DNA of 64,000 nucleotides from Endozoicomonas sp. 8E (GCF_032883915.1 NZ_CP120717.1:6610001-6674000), one strand, 5' to 3'. Counted from the first letter of the stretch, positions 29,777-39,994 are shown. Translations and numbers: made by a program. Notes: generated by a model from the sequence alone, not told the origin.

Positions 29777-30319
29777 TCAGGCTTTTGCCTTTGATGCTGA
29801 AGCTTCCCTCTCATAATAAGCCACAACCCTGTCAGCAAGCTTTGATCGTTCAAAGCCATTGCCATTCGTTACATCCAGGACCGCATTGTAAACCTTTGCC
29901 ATCAAATAGGGGGTAAAATAGGCTGTCACGCTTAATCCTATAAAAGATCCAACAGTGACACCAGCAACAGCACCAGCAAACAGACCTTGTGGCCCCGCTA
30001 ACGCTCCAACCGCCGCACCAATGGAACCCGCTGTGAAAGCCCCAACGGACGTGGCAGTTGGCATAACGTATAACACTGATGCAACGCCCAGCGCGAGCGC
30101 TGACAATGCGGCCAGAGCACGATTGGTTTTTCTGGCTTGCAATGGCTGACCCTCATATCCCTTATCCCCTACAGGCACATGAGAACCCTCATTAAAGGGT
30201 GCTACGATAGCTACTTTTTTACCAGAAAGACTTGCTTCATTTTTTTCTGTTAAAGTGGCTTGAAATGGCGCTTGATACTGCCCCGCTACATCAGAATAAT
30301 CGATTGTACCTAAATGCAT
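29777..30319 (-). CDS. Glycine-zipper membrane protein, copy 2 (unknown function)
   Basis: A 180-residue paralog. It shares its first 38 residues with copy 1 and, from about residue 30 on, nearly everything with copy 3 (only one A/V change in GSIGAAVGALAGPQGLFAG region). That mosaic suggests gene conversion among copies. Architecture as in copy 1: polar head, two or more small-residue-rich membrane segments, basic-acidic tail ending ASKAKA. The preceding promoter and SD are the same as for copy 3, so the copies are probably expressed in the same way. Confidence 0.8.
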   Translation of the reverse strand: MHLGTIDYSDVAGQYQAPFQATLTEKNEASLSGKKVAIVAPFNEGSHVPVGDKGYEGQPLQARKTNRALAALSALALGVASVLYVMPTATSVGAFTAGSIGAAVGALAGPQGLFAGAVAGVTVGSFIGLSVTAYFTPYLMAKVYNAVLDVTNGNGFERSKLADRVVAYYEREASASKAKA

Positions 30320-30349
30320 ATTACACCTCCATTTGTACAGATTTATGAG

Positions 30350-30378
30350 TATTTATTCCGTAATAGTTCTTTCCTCAA
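30350..30378 (-). promoter_or_regulatory. Candidate promoter of glycine-zipper copy 2
   Basis: Same TTGAGG-17-TAAATA arrangement (30378-30350, minus strand) as copies 1 and 3. Confidence 0.45.
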
Positions 30379-30588
30379 TGAACTTGTACTGAATGATATT
30401 GACCTATAACAATCTACTCAATTACACAAATGTTAGAATTAATAACATCTTAAGGGTGCAATATGGAATCCAGCAAGATTCCTTTGCAGTCTGGGTTCAA
30501 CCCATCAGTGTTTCGAAATCAGACTAAAACTAATCTGCTTTAGTTAATTGAGTGTGCCCGACAAAAGAAAACTGGAAAAACGGCAGAC

Positions 30589-30621
30589 AAAAAAATCACT
30601 GCGGTGATCACAGTGATTTTT
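30589..30621 (-). terminator. Terminator of glycine-zipper copy 3
   Basis: Perfect 11-bp stem 30591-30601 with 30611-30621, with a T-run on the minus-strand side. Confidence 0.82.
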
Positions 30622-30641
30622 GGTTTATGGTTTAGGTCACA

Positions 30642-31184
30642 TCAGGCTTTTGCCTTTGATGCTGAAGCTTCCCTCTCATAATAAGCCACAACCCTGTCAG
30701 CAAGCTTTGATCGTTCAAAGCCATTGCCATTCGTTACATCCAGGACCGCATTGTAAACCTTTGCCATCAAATAGGGGGTAAAATAGGCTGTCACGCTTAA
30801 TCCTATAAAAGATCCAACAGTGACACCAGCAACAGCACCAGCAAACAGACCTTGTGGCCCCGCTAACGCTCCAACCGCCGCACCAATGGAACCCACTGTG
30901 AAAGCCCCAACGGACGTGGCAGTTGGCATAACGTATAACACTGATGCAACGCCCAGCGCGAGCGCTGACAATGCGGCCAGAGCACGATTGGTTTTTCTGG
31001 CTTGCAATGGCTGACCCTCATATCCCTTATCCCCTACAGGCACATGAGAACCCTCATTAAAGGGTGCTACGATAGCTACTTTTTTACCAGAAAGACTTGC
31101 TTCATTTTTGTCTGTTAAAGTGCCTTGATATGGCGCTTGATACTGACCCGCTACATCAGAATAATCGATTGTACCTAAATGCAT
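30642..31184 (-). CDS. Glycine-zipper membrane protein, copy 3 (unknown function)
   Basis: A 180-residue paralog almost identical to copy 2 apart from its N-terminal segment (QAPYQGTLTDKNEA here against QAPFQATLTEKNEA) and one A-to-V change. Membrane region: VGASVLYV-like first helix, then GSIGAAVGALAGPQGLFAGA and VTVGSFIGLSVTAYFTPYLM. It is first in the direction of transcription, but each copy has its own promoter and terminator, so the three are probably independent transcripts. Function unknown. Confidence 0.8.
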   Translation of the reverse strand: MHLGTIDYSDVAGQYQAPYQGTLTDKNEASLSGKKVAIVAPFNEGSHVPVGDKGYEGQPLQARKTNRALAALSALALGVASVLYVMPTATSVGAFTVGSIGAAVGALAGPQGLFAGAVAGVTVGSFIGLSVTAYFTPYLMAKVYNAVLDVTNGNGFERSKLADRVVAYYEREASASKAKA

Positions 31185-31214
31185 ATTACACCTCCATTTG
31201 TACAGATTTATGAG

Positions 31215-31243
31215 TATTTATTCCGTAATAGTTCTTTCCTCAA
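31215..31243 (-). promoter_or_regulatory. Candidate promoter of glycine-zipper copy 3
   Basis: TTGAGG (31243-31238), a 17-bp spacer and TAAATA (31220-31215) on the minus strand, identical to the other copies. Confidence 0.45.
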
Positions 31244-31345
31244 TGAACTTGTACTGAATGATATTGATCTATGGCAATCTACTCAATCACATAAATGTTA
31301 GGATTACTAACATCTTAAGGGTGCAATATGGAATTAGGCTGAAAC

Positions 31346-31776
31346 AAAACCGCTTTAGTTAATAAAGAGTACCAAGCAAAAGAGAATCAGAAGAGTGGGG
31401 CACAAAAAGCAACCGTTAAAGCCAAGGGCATTCACCCCAACTTGTCGAGACCGGATTTTAACGGACTCGACTCGAATTTCTCTTTCCAAGATCACGGGAT
31501 CAGCTCTCGAATATCTCGAGCTGATTGAAAACTGATGCGCTGAAGCACATCGATGAAGTACTGAGATGAATCTATACCTGCAAGAAGAAAACTGACAATT
31601 ACGTCTAGAACACAGTGACATTACCCCCTTCCCTCTTCTATCCAGCAAAAAAACCAGTTCTTTCTCCCCGCTGGGACACAGCGAAGGCTACACGCCAGAT
31701 GTTTGGCCCTCCGTTGGCGGTATTCCTTTTTTCTTCACCTTGCAGCTCGGCTTTACGAATTTCGTCTTCGACTTTA
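31346..31776. other. Non-coding or decayed stretch between the glycine-zipper array and tmpB
   Basis: The first about 55 bp resemble the downstream flank of another glycine-zipper unit. The rest has only short ORFs without family features. It may hold old insertion debris, but I cannot name any. Confidence 0.45.
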
Positions 31777-32355
31777 TTATACGGTCAATGTGTTATCGGG
31801 AGCAGGCATCTCAGTCATCATCAAACACTCTTCAGTCAGCTTCAGGTAGTAATCCAGATCAGGATGCTCCAGCTCGGCTTGCTTGCCCATATCATCATAA
31901 ACCCGAACTCGCATAGCTTCCTTGTAATAAGGCTCCGCTTCAAAAGCCGCAACTTCCTGATCGCTCATCAAACCACCCTGTATAGCGAGAGACTCCCGCG
32001 AAGCCTCGGTAAGTTTGTCGTAATAAGCAGGCTTAAGTGTGCACATGTATCGCTTCGCCTGAACATGAAGACGAATACAATCTGTGACCAGTGTTGGCAG
32101 ATAACCTTTCAAACAACGCTCACCAATATCTTCATGAAAACCATCAATGCCATGATCGGAAATATCTTCCGGGAGACCATGCAACAAATGACCAATATCA
32201 TGAAGGAAAGCAGCAACGACTACTTCCTTTGAGCTGCCACTCTGTTCAGCGTAAAAGGCTGACTGCAACATATGATTGGTCATTGAGATATGCTCACCAT
32301 AAGCAACATGACCATTCTCGATATATTGTGCGCGGATAAAGTCAATAACTCTCAT
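31777..32355 (-). CDS. tmpB: HD-domain mixed-valence diiron oxygenase, TmpB/PhnZ family
   Basis: A 192-residue HD-superfamily protein. Likely iron ligands are visible in AAFLHDIGHLLHG (H, D, H), GFHEDIGERCL (H) and RVYDDMGK (D), the PhnZ-like pattern. Such enzymes oxidatively cleave the C-P bond of a 1-hydroxy-2-aminoethylphosphonate and release phosphate. The partner 22 bp upstream is a gamma-butyrobetaine-hydroxylase-like dioxygenase rather than a PhyH-type PhnY. The pair therefore matches TmpA/TmpB of trimethylaminoethylphosphonate breakdown (products glycine betaine and phosphate) better than PhnY/PhnZ. Family assignment is solid; the exact substrate is inferred from the pairing. Confidence 0.78.
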   Translation of the reverse strand: MRVIDFIRAQYIENGHVAYGEHISMTNHMLQSAFYAEQSGSSKEVVVAAFLHDIGHLLHGLPEDISDHGIDGFHEDIGERCLKGYLPTLVTDCIRLHVQAKRYMCTLKPAYYDKLTEASRESLAIQGGLMSDQEVAAFEAEPYYKEAMRVRVYDDMGKQAELEHPDLDYYLKLTEECLMMTEMPAPDNTLTV

Positions 32356-32377
32356 TTCAATAATCTTTTCTTCTGGA

Positions 32378-33436
32378 TCAATTCATTCGCTTAAGTTCAC
32401 TGCGCAGGGAATCAATATCCGCATAGGCCCCCTGAAGATGTCGTTTACCCCGGGCTGGCACTTCACGACCATGCAGAACCCGCTGATTGTTGAACATCAT
32501 CAATTCGCCCGGAGCCAGCTTACAGGTATATTTACAAGCTTCACTGTGAAGAAGATTCATAAAACACTGATAGGCTTCGTAGAAGTCTCTGGTTTCTTCA
32601 AATGGCAGGCGCACCGGCTGGACCGAACGGTTGTTAATACGAATACCGATGATTTCACCCTCGCAATCCAACTCAATCACCGGGCCACTGCTCGACAAAC
32701 TGGCGCTATCACTACTGAAGTTGTAATGCAGGGTGATTGTCGAAAGCAGAGCGAAGTATTCAGGATGCTGCTGTCTCAGCAACTGTGCCGCATAAAAACC
32801 ATCCGCCAGAGCGGTGACGCCACCCTCCGGGGCAGCCTCAAGGCAATGCAGCAATTGCAGTGTTGGCACCGGATGACGGTAGGGATTATCCGTGTGAAGG
32901 CTCAGCGGCCTGGGCGTAAAGGCGAGATTTTCCGGCTCTTCTTTGCTTATTACTTCAAAATAACGGCCATAGTTGGTTTCACGGACGTAGCCAAAATGAT
33001 CGACAACCTTGAGCACCTGCCCTACCTGAGCTGGCACATTGTAGAGAAATGACAAACCGTGGGTTTCAATGGCTTGTAGCCACTGTCGTTTAACCTCAGG
33101 ATCGTCTATGGCGTTGTAGTCAAAACGAATACTGTCAGTCTGCAAGCCCCCTCCCCACAAACTTGGTGTTTCAGGGACAAACGCCTCAGCGATAAGCAAA
33201 CTTGCCGGATAGATTGACCGGTGACCATCCTGCCAGAGAATCTGCAAGCTTTTATCAACACCAATATCAACGACAGTTGCCGCTTCTGGCCTGATATTCA
33301 TAGGCACGTCCATGACCTCAATCAGCCTTTGCCCCGACTCATGTTGGCATTGATCACAAGGACAGTTATCGCGAAGCCAGAAGTAATGAAATGGCTTATC
33401 GTGGAAAAACAGGTGATCACTGAACAGCTCAAGCAT
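32378..33436 (-). CDS. tmpA: 2-oxoglutarate/Fe(II) dioxygenase, TmpA-like (gamma-butyrobetaine hydroxylase family)
   Basis: A 352-residue protein. The N-terminal zinc domain shows FWLRDNCPCDQCQHESGQR; a TauD-type jelly-roll follows. The iron triad is visible as HTD in LSLHTDNPYRHPVPT and the distal H in NNQRVLHGREVP; an arginine in the following stretch should hold 2-oxoglutarate. Relatives hydroxylate gamma-butyrobetaine, trimethyllysine or, as TmpA, 2-(trimethylamino)ethylphosphonate at C1. The adjacent HD oxygenase and phosphonate-type binding protein favour the TmpA role. If the HD partner were disregarded, carnitine synthesis would be the alternative. Confidence 0.78.
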   Translation of the reverse strand: MLELFSDHLFFHDKPFHYFWLRDNCPCDQCQHESGQRLIEVMDVPMNIRPEAATVVDIGVDKSLQILWQDGHRSIYPASLLIAEAFVPETPSLWGGGLQTDSIRFDYNAIDDPEVKRQWLQAIETHGLSFLYNVPAQVGQVLKVVDHFGYVRETNYGRYFEVISKEEPENLAFTPRPLSLHTDNPYRHPVPTLQLLHCLEAAPEGGVTALADGFYAAQLLRQQHPEYFALLSTITLHYNFSSDSASLSSSGPVIELDCEGEIIGIRINNRSVQPVRLPFEETRDFYEAYQCFMNLLHSEACKYTCKLAPGELMMFNNQRVLHGREVPARGKRHLQGAYADIDSLRSELKRMN

Positions 33437-33494
33437 GGCATCCCCCTTAAACCCACGGCCTCACTTTTACTGAGTGTTTTGGCGATGAGTATTA

Positions 33495-34499
33495 TTATTC
33501 TGACTTAAACTCAAACTTAGCGGACCATTCTTTAAGAACGGCATCGCGCTCATTGGCCATACGACCAAAATCAACGTCAGCCATGACAGCTTCAACATCG
33601 GGGTAATTTTTGACTTCGCCTTTCACGTCCTTGTGAGCGACAACCGGGTAAACCGTGTTGTAAAGCTCATTGGCTTCTTCAGAAACCGACCAGTCAGCCA
33701 GTGCTTTCGCTGCTTCGGACTTTGTATTGACCAGACCGATTGCCTCTAAATCCCAGCCAACACCTTGAGGCATCACAAGGTCTATTGGTGCGCCCTGAGT
33801 TTTCAATTTAGCGCCACGCAGAGCAAATGAAATACCAATCACCGTTTCTCCCTGGGCTGCTTCCACACAAGGCTTGGAACCAGAGTGAGTGTATTTGGCA
33901 ATATTTTTATCCAGAGCCTCCATGTACGCCCAGCCCCTTTCTTCACCCATCGTTTGCAGCCAGGCAGCCACCTGAGTGTACCCTGTGCCGGAAGAGGCTG
34001 GATTAGGCATGACAATATGCCCTTTGTAGACCGGGTTCAGAAGGTCATCCCATTTTTCAGGTTTTGGCAAACCTAGTTTCTCAGCCTCTACGCTGTTGAA
34101 ACAGATCGCATTAAAAAAAGCATCATGTCCGTACCAGGCTTTATCGCTTTCCGGATCCACCATACCGGATTTAAGCTCGGAGACACCTTCCGGGGTGTAG
34201 GCTTTAATAATGCCCCGATTTTTCAGTAGCGCCTGAGACGAAGCAGCCAGCCCCCACACCACATCAGCAGGAGTTCCTTTGCCTTCTGCCAGTATTCTGG
34301 CAGTGATTACTCCGGTAGAATCACGAACCCAGTTGATTGTGATATTCGGATGCTCTTTCTCAAAAGCCTCTTCGAATGTTGATAGCAGATCTGTTTCAAA
34401 GGCCGTGTAAACAGTCAACTCCTCAGGAGAATTAGCCAAAGAAGTGTTACTAACAACAGATACTGACGCCAGAGCCAGACCAGCCATCCATTTTTTCAT
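33495..34499 (-). CDS. 2-aminoethylphosphonate-type ABC substrate-binding protein (AepX/PhnS-like)
   Basis: A 334-residue secreted protein. The signal peptide MKKWMAGLALASVSVVSNTS is cut near ANS. The mature part shows LTVYTAFETDLLSTFEEAF, INWVRDSTGVITARILAEGK, ADVVWGLAASSQALL, VMPNPASSGTGYTQVAAWLQ and YTHSGSKPCVEAAQGE. These match binding proteins for 2-aminoethylphosphonate of the iron(III)-type ABC family. The ATG at 34499 fits the signal peptide and a GGAG SD; an in-frame start 7 codons upstream is less likely. It is the first gene of the tmpA-tmpB cluster. No permease or ATPase gene lies next to it, so it must borrow a transporter encoded elsewhere. Confidence 0.85.
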   Translation of the reverse strand: MKKWMAGLALASVSVVSNTSLANSPEELTVYTAFETDLLSTFEEAFEKEHPNITINWVRDSTGVITARILAEGKGTPADVVWGLAASSQALLKNRGIIKAYTPEGVSELKSGMVDPESDKAWYGHDAFFNAICFNSVEAEKLGLPKPEKWDDLLNPVYKGHIVMPNPASSGTGYTQVAAWLQTMGEERGWAYMEALDKNIAKYTHSGSKPCVEAAQGETVIGISFALRGAKLKTQGAPIDLVMPQGVGWDLEAIGLVNTKSEAAKALADWSVSEEANELYNTVYPVVAHKDVKGEVKNYPDVEAVMADVDFGRMANERDAVLKEWSAKFEFKSE

Positions 34500-34750
34500 A
34501 AGGTCATCTCCAACTAGCATCGACCTGAACCAACGACATTTTCTGGCATCACCTTACTCCGGATATGTTTCAATCAAATGAAACCTTTTTATCCATGCCT
34601 TAGTTATGACTCTCGGGGTTGGAAAAGCGCAAGAAAGGAAGATCACAAGGAGTACCTGTGACTGAAGACGACAAAAAAACCAGATAAATGGACACCTCAA
34701 AACCAGTTGGCTGTCATCATTAAAACGCCAGCATTAAATCAAGGGAAGTG

Positions 34751-35041
34751 TCACACAGGAGAAGAAGTGATGTTGAGCTTATGCCCGGTGGCTTCCGCAT
34801 ATTTTTTCAACATACCCAGACTCGGGAGCGTTTTACTGTTGGCACTCTCAAGTCGGCAGATACTGGTTTTCTGTGTACCTATTGCCTGGGCAATATCCTC
34901 TTGGGTCATTCCTGCTTCCTGCCGCATTCGAATCAGTTCACGACGGAGTGCAAAGAACTCTGCTTTTTCTTCCATCGCAGCCTGAACGTCTTCGCGCTCA
35001 AGCGCCTTCTTGCGAAATGCTTTATAACTTAAGTTTGCCAT
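34751..35041 (-). CDS. higA: HigA-type antitoxin (XRE helix-turn-helix)
   Basis: A 96-residue protein with a C-terminal Cro/C1-type HTH (MRQEAGMTQEDIAQAIGTQK, SICRLESANSKTLPSLGMLK). The N-terminal part is helical and charged. Its start overlaps the toxin-like reading frame upstream by 20 bases, the toxin-first order of HigBA modules. It should bind the toxin and repress the pair. The toxin looks incomplete, so this may now be a solitary antitoxin. Confidence 0.8.
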   Translation of the reverse strand: MANLSYKAFRKKALEREDVQAAMEEKAEFFALRRELIRMRQEAGMTQEDIAQAIGTQKTSICRLESANSKTLPSLGMLKKYAEATGHKLNITSSPV

Positions 35042-35246
35042 GCTGCACCTCTTTCATTCGCTTATATCCAAGGTCCAAGTCTTTTTTAGATGTTTTTTGA
35101 GTTTTTTTCTGAAACACATGCAAAATAACAACATGGTTTCCTTTCACACTGCAAAATAGACCCCTGCCTATTCCTTCAGATCCATTTGCCAAGTTGATTT
35201 TTTCATAAGGTGAGGCTGGCAAGATTGTTAACTTTGTCAAGTTCAA
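35022..35246 (-). pseudogene. higB: HigB/Gp49-type toxin remnant
   Basis: The 74-residue frame keeps the C-terminal half of a RelE-superfamily toxin: GSEGIGRGLFCSVKGNHVVI, LHVFQKKTQKTSKKDLDLGY and KRMKEV. Family members are about 100-115 residues; the N-terminal helices and the ELR strand before GSEG are missing, and upstream frames are broken. The remaining 5' end (LPASPYEKI) looks like the segment before that strand, so an internal deletion is likely. Probably inactive. Confidence 0.65.
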
Positions 35247-35389
35247 CCATTGGCAAGGACGGTCGGCAAATTGGGATAAACCAGGGTCCGGGTTGAGCTT
35301 TTTCTTCGGACAGGTGGGTCATGGTTTCGCAATTCGTTGAGATGGTTTTCATCCATCTAACAGAGAAGCCAGCGGCTTAAAGCCACAAA

Positions 35390-35417
35390 AAAAACCCCGG
35401 AAAAATCCGGGGTTTTT
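35390..35417. terminator. Terminator of the str operon (after tuf)
   Basis: Perfect stem AAAAACCCCGG (35390-35400) with CCGGGGTTTTT (35407-35417) around AAAAAT. It lies 33 bp after the tuf stop and is strong in both directions. Confidence 0.92.
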
Positions 35418-35449
35418 ATAGGGTGGTCTAGATTACCAGCGATTCAATA

Positions 35450-36643
35450 TCACTCGATGATCTTGGCAACAACACCAGCACCTACAGTACGACCACCTTC
35501 ACGGATAGCGAAGCGCAGACCGTCTTCCATCGCTACTGGAGCGATCAGGGTAGCTACGAAGTTAATGTTGTCACCAGGCATTACCATTTCAACGCCTTCT
35601 GGCAGTTCTACAGCACCGGTCACGTCAGTGGTACGGAAGTAGAACTGAGGACGATAGCCCTTAAAGAATGGAGTGTGACGACCACCTTCGTCCTTGGACA
35701 GAATGTAAACTTCTGCTTCGAACTTGGTGTGAGGTGTTACAGTTCCTGGCTTGATCAGACACTGACCACGCTCAACTTCTTCACGCTTGGTACCACGCAG
35801 CAGCGCACCAATGTTCTCACCTGCACGACCTTCGTCCAGCAGCTTACGGAACATTTCAACACCGGTAACAGTAGTCTTGGTAGTCTCTTTGATACCAATG
35901 ATTTCTACTTCTTCACCAACAGTGATGATACCACGCTCAACACGGCCAGTTACTACAGTACCACGACCAGCGATGGAGAATACGTCCTCGATAGGCATCA
36001 GGAACGGCTGATCGATAGCGCGCTCTGGCTCAGGGATGTATTCGTCCAGGGTTTCAACCAGCTTCTTAACAGCGGAAGTACCCATTTCGTTGTCGTCTTT
36101 ACCTTCCAGAGCCATCAGGGCAGAACCAGTGATGATTGGAGTGTCGTCGCCTGGGAACTCGTAAGTGTCCAGCAGTTCACGAACTTCCATTTCAACCAGT
36201 TCCAGCAGCTCTTCGTCGTCTACCATGTCAGCTTTGTTCAGGAATACCACGATGTAAGGTACGCCAACCTGACGAGACAGCAGGATGTGCTCACGAGTCT
36301 GAGGCATGGGGCCGTCAGCAGCGGAACATACCAGGATAGCGCCGTCCATCTGAGCGGCACCGGTGATCATGTTCTTAACGTAGTCGGCGTGTCCTGGGCA
36401 GTCTACGTGAGCGTAGTGACGGCTAGGAGAGTCGTACTCTACGTGAGCAGTAGAGATGGTGATACCACGCTCACGCTCTTCAGGAGCGTTATCGATCTGA
36501 GAGAAGTCTTTAGCTTCGCCACCCCATACTTCTGCACATACGCGAGTCAGTGCAGCAGTCAGAGTAGTTTTACCGTGGTCAACGTGACCGATGGTGCCGA
36601 CGTTTACGTGCGGCTTCGAACGTTCAAATTTTTCCTTAGCCAT
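35450..36643 (-). CDS. tuf: Elongation factor Tu
   Basis: A 397-residue EF-Tu. The G domain shows [27 protein letters not shown] and SALMALEG; beta-barrel domains 2 and 3 follow, ending [13 protein letters not shown]. It delivers aminoacyl-tRNA to the ribosome as a GTP complex. It is the last gene of the str operon, 100 bp after fusA. In Pseudomonas-like genomes rpsJ follows at once; here an 8.6-kb island intervenes. Confidence 0.99.
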   Translation of the reverse strand: MAKEKFERSKPHVNVGTIGHVDHGKTTLTAALTRVCAEVWGGEAKDFSQIDNAPEERERGITISTAHVEYDSPSRHYAHVDCPGHADYVKNMITGAAQMDGAILVCSAADGPMPQTREHILLSRQVGVPYIVVFLNKADMVDDEELLELVEMEVRELLDTYEFPGDDTPIITGSALMALEGKDDNEMGTSAVKKLVETLDEYIPEPERAIDQPFLMPIEDVFSIAGRGTVVTGRVERGIITVGEEVEIIGIKETTKTTVTGVEMFRKLLDEGRAGENIGALLRGTKREEVERGQCLIKPGTVTPHTKFEAEVYILSKDEGGRHTPFFKGYRPQFYFRTTDVTGAVELPEGVEMVMPGDNINFVATLIAPVAMEDGLRFAIREGGRTVGAGVVAKIIE

Positions 36644-36743
36644 TTCTCTTGACCCTTAGATAAATATCAATGGTTCGGGGTAGTGATTCTCGTGCAGCAT
36701 TCTAACAGCCCTTTATGCCTGTTAGAACACCGCAGATACACTA

Positions 36744-38846
36744 TTAACCCTGATTTTTAATGACCGCTTCAGCAATGCTGGCGGGAGCTTCGGCATACTC
36801 GCTGAATTCCATCGAGTATGTAGCACGCCCCTGAGTTGCTGAACGCAGATCTGTGGCGTAGCCGAACATTTCACCCAGTGGCACCTGAGCGTTAATAACC
36901 TTACCGGAAGGTGTGTCTTCCATACCCTGAACAATACCGCGACGACGGTTCAGGTCACCCATAACGTCACCCATGTAGTCTTCAGGTGTTACCACCTCAA
37001 CCTTCATCATGGGCTCCATCAGAACAGGGTTAGCCTGTGGCGCGTATTTCTTCAGACATTGAGAAGCAGCGATTTTAAACGCCATTTCGTTGGAGTCAAC
37101 ATCATGGTAAGAACCATCATACAGACGAGCTTTCAGACCCAGCAGAGGGTAGCCGGCGATTACACCATTCTGCATCTGCTCTTCCAGACCCTTCTGAACA
37201 GCCGGGATGTACTCTTTGGGAATAACACCACCAACAATCTCGTTGACGAACTGAAGACCTTCTTCACCTTCTTCGGCCGGAGAGAATTCGATCACAACGT
37301 GACCGTACTGACCGCGACCACCAGACTGCTTGGCAAACTTGTGGTTAGCGTCAACGGTAGCTTTCAGCTTCTCACGGTAAGCAACCTGAGGCTTACCAAT
37401 GTTCGCTTCAACTTTGAACTCGCGACGCATACGGTCAACGATGATGTCCAGATGCAGCTCACCCATACCGGAGATAATGGTCTGACCACTCTCTTCGTCG
37501 GTGTGAACACGGAAAGAAGGATCTTCCTGAGCCAGTTTACCCAAAGCGATACCCATCTTCTCCTGGTCAGCCTTGGTCTTAGGCTCAACCGCAACAGAGA
37601 TTACAGGCTCTGGGAATTCCATGCGCTCCAGGGTAATAACGCTGTCCATGGCGCACAGTGTGTCACCTGTAGTCACGTCCTTCATACCGATCAGAGCAAC
37701 GATATCACCCGCCAGACACTCTTTGAGCTCTTCGCGGTTGTTAGAGTGCATCTGAACCATACGACCTACACGCTCACGCTTGCCCTTAACAGGGTTGTAA
37801 ACGGTGTCGCCGGAATTCAGGGTACCGGAGTAGCTACGAACGAAGGTCAGGGTACCCACGAATGGGTCGGTAGCAATTTTGAACGCCAGCGCAGAAAACG
37901 GAGCATTGTCGTCAGCTTCACGGGTTTCAACCGTGTCTTTACCGTCGTCCAGGATACCTTCGATGGCCTTAACTTCTTTCGGAGAAGGCATGTATTCGAT
38001 GACAGCATCCAGAACGGCCTGTACACCCTTGTTCTTGAATGCGGAGCCGCCGAACACCGGAATAATTTCGTTAGCCAGGGTGCGAGCACGGATACCGGCC
38101 TTGATTTCTTCCTCGGAGAGTTCACCTTCTTCCAGGTACTTCTCCATCAGCTCTTCAGTGGCCTCAGCAGCCGCTTCAACCATGTACTCGTGCATTTCTG
38201 CACAGACATCGGCCATCTCGGCAGGAATGTCTTCATAGTTGAAGGTCATACCCTGGTCTGCTTCGTTCCAGATGATCGCTTTCATCTTAACCAGATCGAC
38301 AACACCCTTGAACTCATCTTCAGAGCCAATGGTCATCTGCATGGGAACAGCATTTGCGTTCAGACGATCGCGCAGCTGATCCACTACCATCTGGTAGTTA
38401 GCACCGGTACGGTCCATCTTGTTAACGAAGACCATACGAGGTACTTCGTACTTGTCAGCCTGACGCCATACGGTTTCAGTCTGAGGCTGAACACCGGAGG
38501 AACCACACAGAACAACAACAGCGCCATCCAGTACACGCAGGGAACGCTCAACTTCGATGGTGAAGTCAACGTGTCCGGGAGTATCGATAATGTTGACACG
38601 ATGCTCATCAAACTGAGCATCCATACCACGCCAGAAGCATGTAGTAGCAGCAGAAGTGATGGTAATACCACGCTCCTGCTCCTGCTCCATCCAGTCCATG
38701 GTAGCTGCACCGTCGTGCACCTCACCAATTTTGTGGCTCAGACCAGTGTAGAACAGCACACGTTCAGTGGTCGTTGTCTTACCCGCGTCAACATGGGCAC
38801 AAATACCAATATTGCGATAGCGGTCAATAGGGGTTTTACGGGCCAC
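36744..38846 (-). CDS. fusA: Elongation factor G
   Basis: A 700-residue translocase. GTPase motifs are [28 protein letters not shown] and NKMDRTGAN; domains II-V follow, including [14 protein letters not shown] of domain IV. It drives movement of tRNA and mRNA after peptide bond formation and, with RRF, ribosome recycling. It lies 18 bp after rpsG in the str operon. Confidence 0.99.
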   Translation of the reverse strand: MARKTPIDRYRNIGICAHVDAGKTTTTERVLFYTGLSHKIGEVHDGAATMDWMEQEQERGITITSAATTCFWRGMDAQFDEHRVNIIDTPGHVDFTIEVERSLRVLDGAVVVLCGSSGVQPQTETVWRQADKYEVPRMVFVNKMDRTGANYQMVVDQLRDRLNANAVPMQMTIGSEDEFKGVVDLVKMKAIIWNEADQGMTFNYEDIPAEMADVCAEMHEYMVEAAAEATEELMEKYLEEGELSEEEIKAGIRARTLANEIIPVFGGSAFKNKGVQAVLDAVIEYMPSPKEVKAIEGILDDGKDTVETREADDNAPFSALAFKIATDPFVGTLTFVRSYSGTLNSGDTVYNPVKGKRERVGRMVQMHSNNREELKECLAGDIVALIGMKDVTTGDTLCAMDSVITLERMEFPEPVISVAVEPKTKADQEKMGIALGKLAQEDPSFRVHTDEESGQTIISGMGELHLDIIVDRMRREFKVEANIGKPQVAYREKLKATVDANHKFAKQSGGRGQYGHVVIEFSPAEEGEEGLQFVNEIVGGVIPKEYIPAVQKGLEEQMQNGVIAGYPLLGLKARLYDGSYHDVDSNEMAFKIAASQCLKKYAPQANPVLMEPMMKVEVVTPEDYMGDVMGDLNRRRGIVQGMEDTPSGKVINAQVPLGEMFGYATDLRSATQGRATYSMEFSEYAEAPASIAEAVIKNQG

Positions 38847-38864
38847 GACTCAATCCTCTGATAC

Positions 38865-39398
<534 letters not shown>

Positions 39399-39469
39399 CT
39401 ACTGTTAAATTCTTGCTCTGATGAGCGTTCTCAAGTCTAGTCTCTGGACACTAGTTTCAAGCTACTGGT

Positions 39470-39844
39470 TCAAGACTTAGGCTTTTTGGTACCGTACTTG
39501 GAACGGCCCTGCTTACGGTCGTTAACACCCTGGGTATCCAGGCTACCGCGAACAGTGTGGTAACGAACACCTGGCAAGTCTTTTACACGACCGCCACGGA
39601 TCAGAACAACACTGTGCTCCTGCAGGTTGTGACCTTCACCACCGATGTAGGAAGTCACTTCGAAGCCGTTGGTCAGACGCACACGACAAACTTTACGCAG
39701 CGCAGAGTTTGGCTTCTTGGGGGTAGTAGTGTAAACACGGGTGCATACACCGCGACGCTGTGGGCAGGCCTGCAGCGCAGGAACGTCGGTCTTTTTGACC
39801 TTACGCTTACGAGGCTTGCGAACCAGCTGGTTAATTGTTGCCAT
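39470..39844 (-). CDS. rpsL: 30S ribosomal protein S12
   Basis: A 124-residue S12 with [20 protein letters not shown] and [20 protein letters not shown]. The lysines in TPKKPNS and GRVKDLPG, where streptomycin-resistance changes usually arise, have the wild-type form. It checks codon-anticodon geometry at the A site. First gene of the str operon, with its own promoter about 150 bp upstream instead of read-through from rpoC. Confidence 0.98.
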   Translation of the reverse strand: MATINQLVRKPRKRKVKKTDVPALQACPQRRGVCTRVYTTTPKKPNSALRKVCRVRLTNGFEVTSYIGGEGHNLQEHSVVLIRGGRVKDLPGVRYHTVRGSLDTQGVNDRKQGRSKYGTKKPKS

Positions 39845-39994
39845 TGGCGAACTCCAGTCGTTTCTAAGTAAGTAAGAATCACCTGCGTCAGAGGAGTGCG
39901 CAGAAGATTCTTTGCTTCAACGGCAAAAGCCGGCGTAAAAACCGGCATCTACCAGCCCCTTCGAATACAGCTAGGGGCAATATAAAGCGGCGAA

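Larger units (their letters stand above)
28771..31345 (-). repeat. Three tandem units of about 865 bp, each with one glycine-zipper gene
   Basis: Units start at 28771, 29634 and 30500 with the shared ACCCATCAG(C/T)GTTTCG. Each holds a terminator hairpin, a gene, a strong SD and a promoter. The last two units are nearly identical. After the third promoter (to about 31345) a decayed downstream flank of a further unit follows (about 31331-31400) without a gene. Confidence 0.9.

Noticed and set aside
31355-31648. 97-codon minus-strand ORF between the glycine-zipper array and tmpB
   Set aside because: Cysteine/arginine-rich translation without domain features; the start of the region is a decayed repeat flank.
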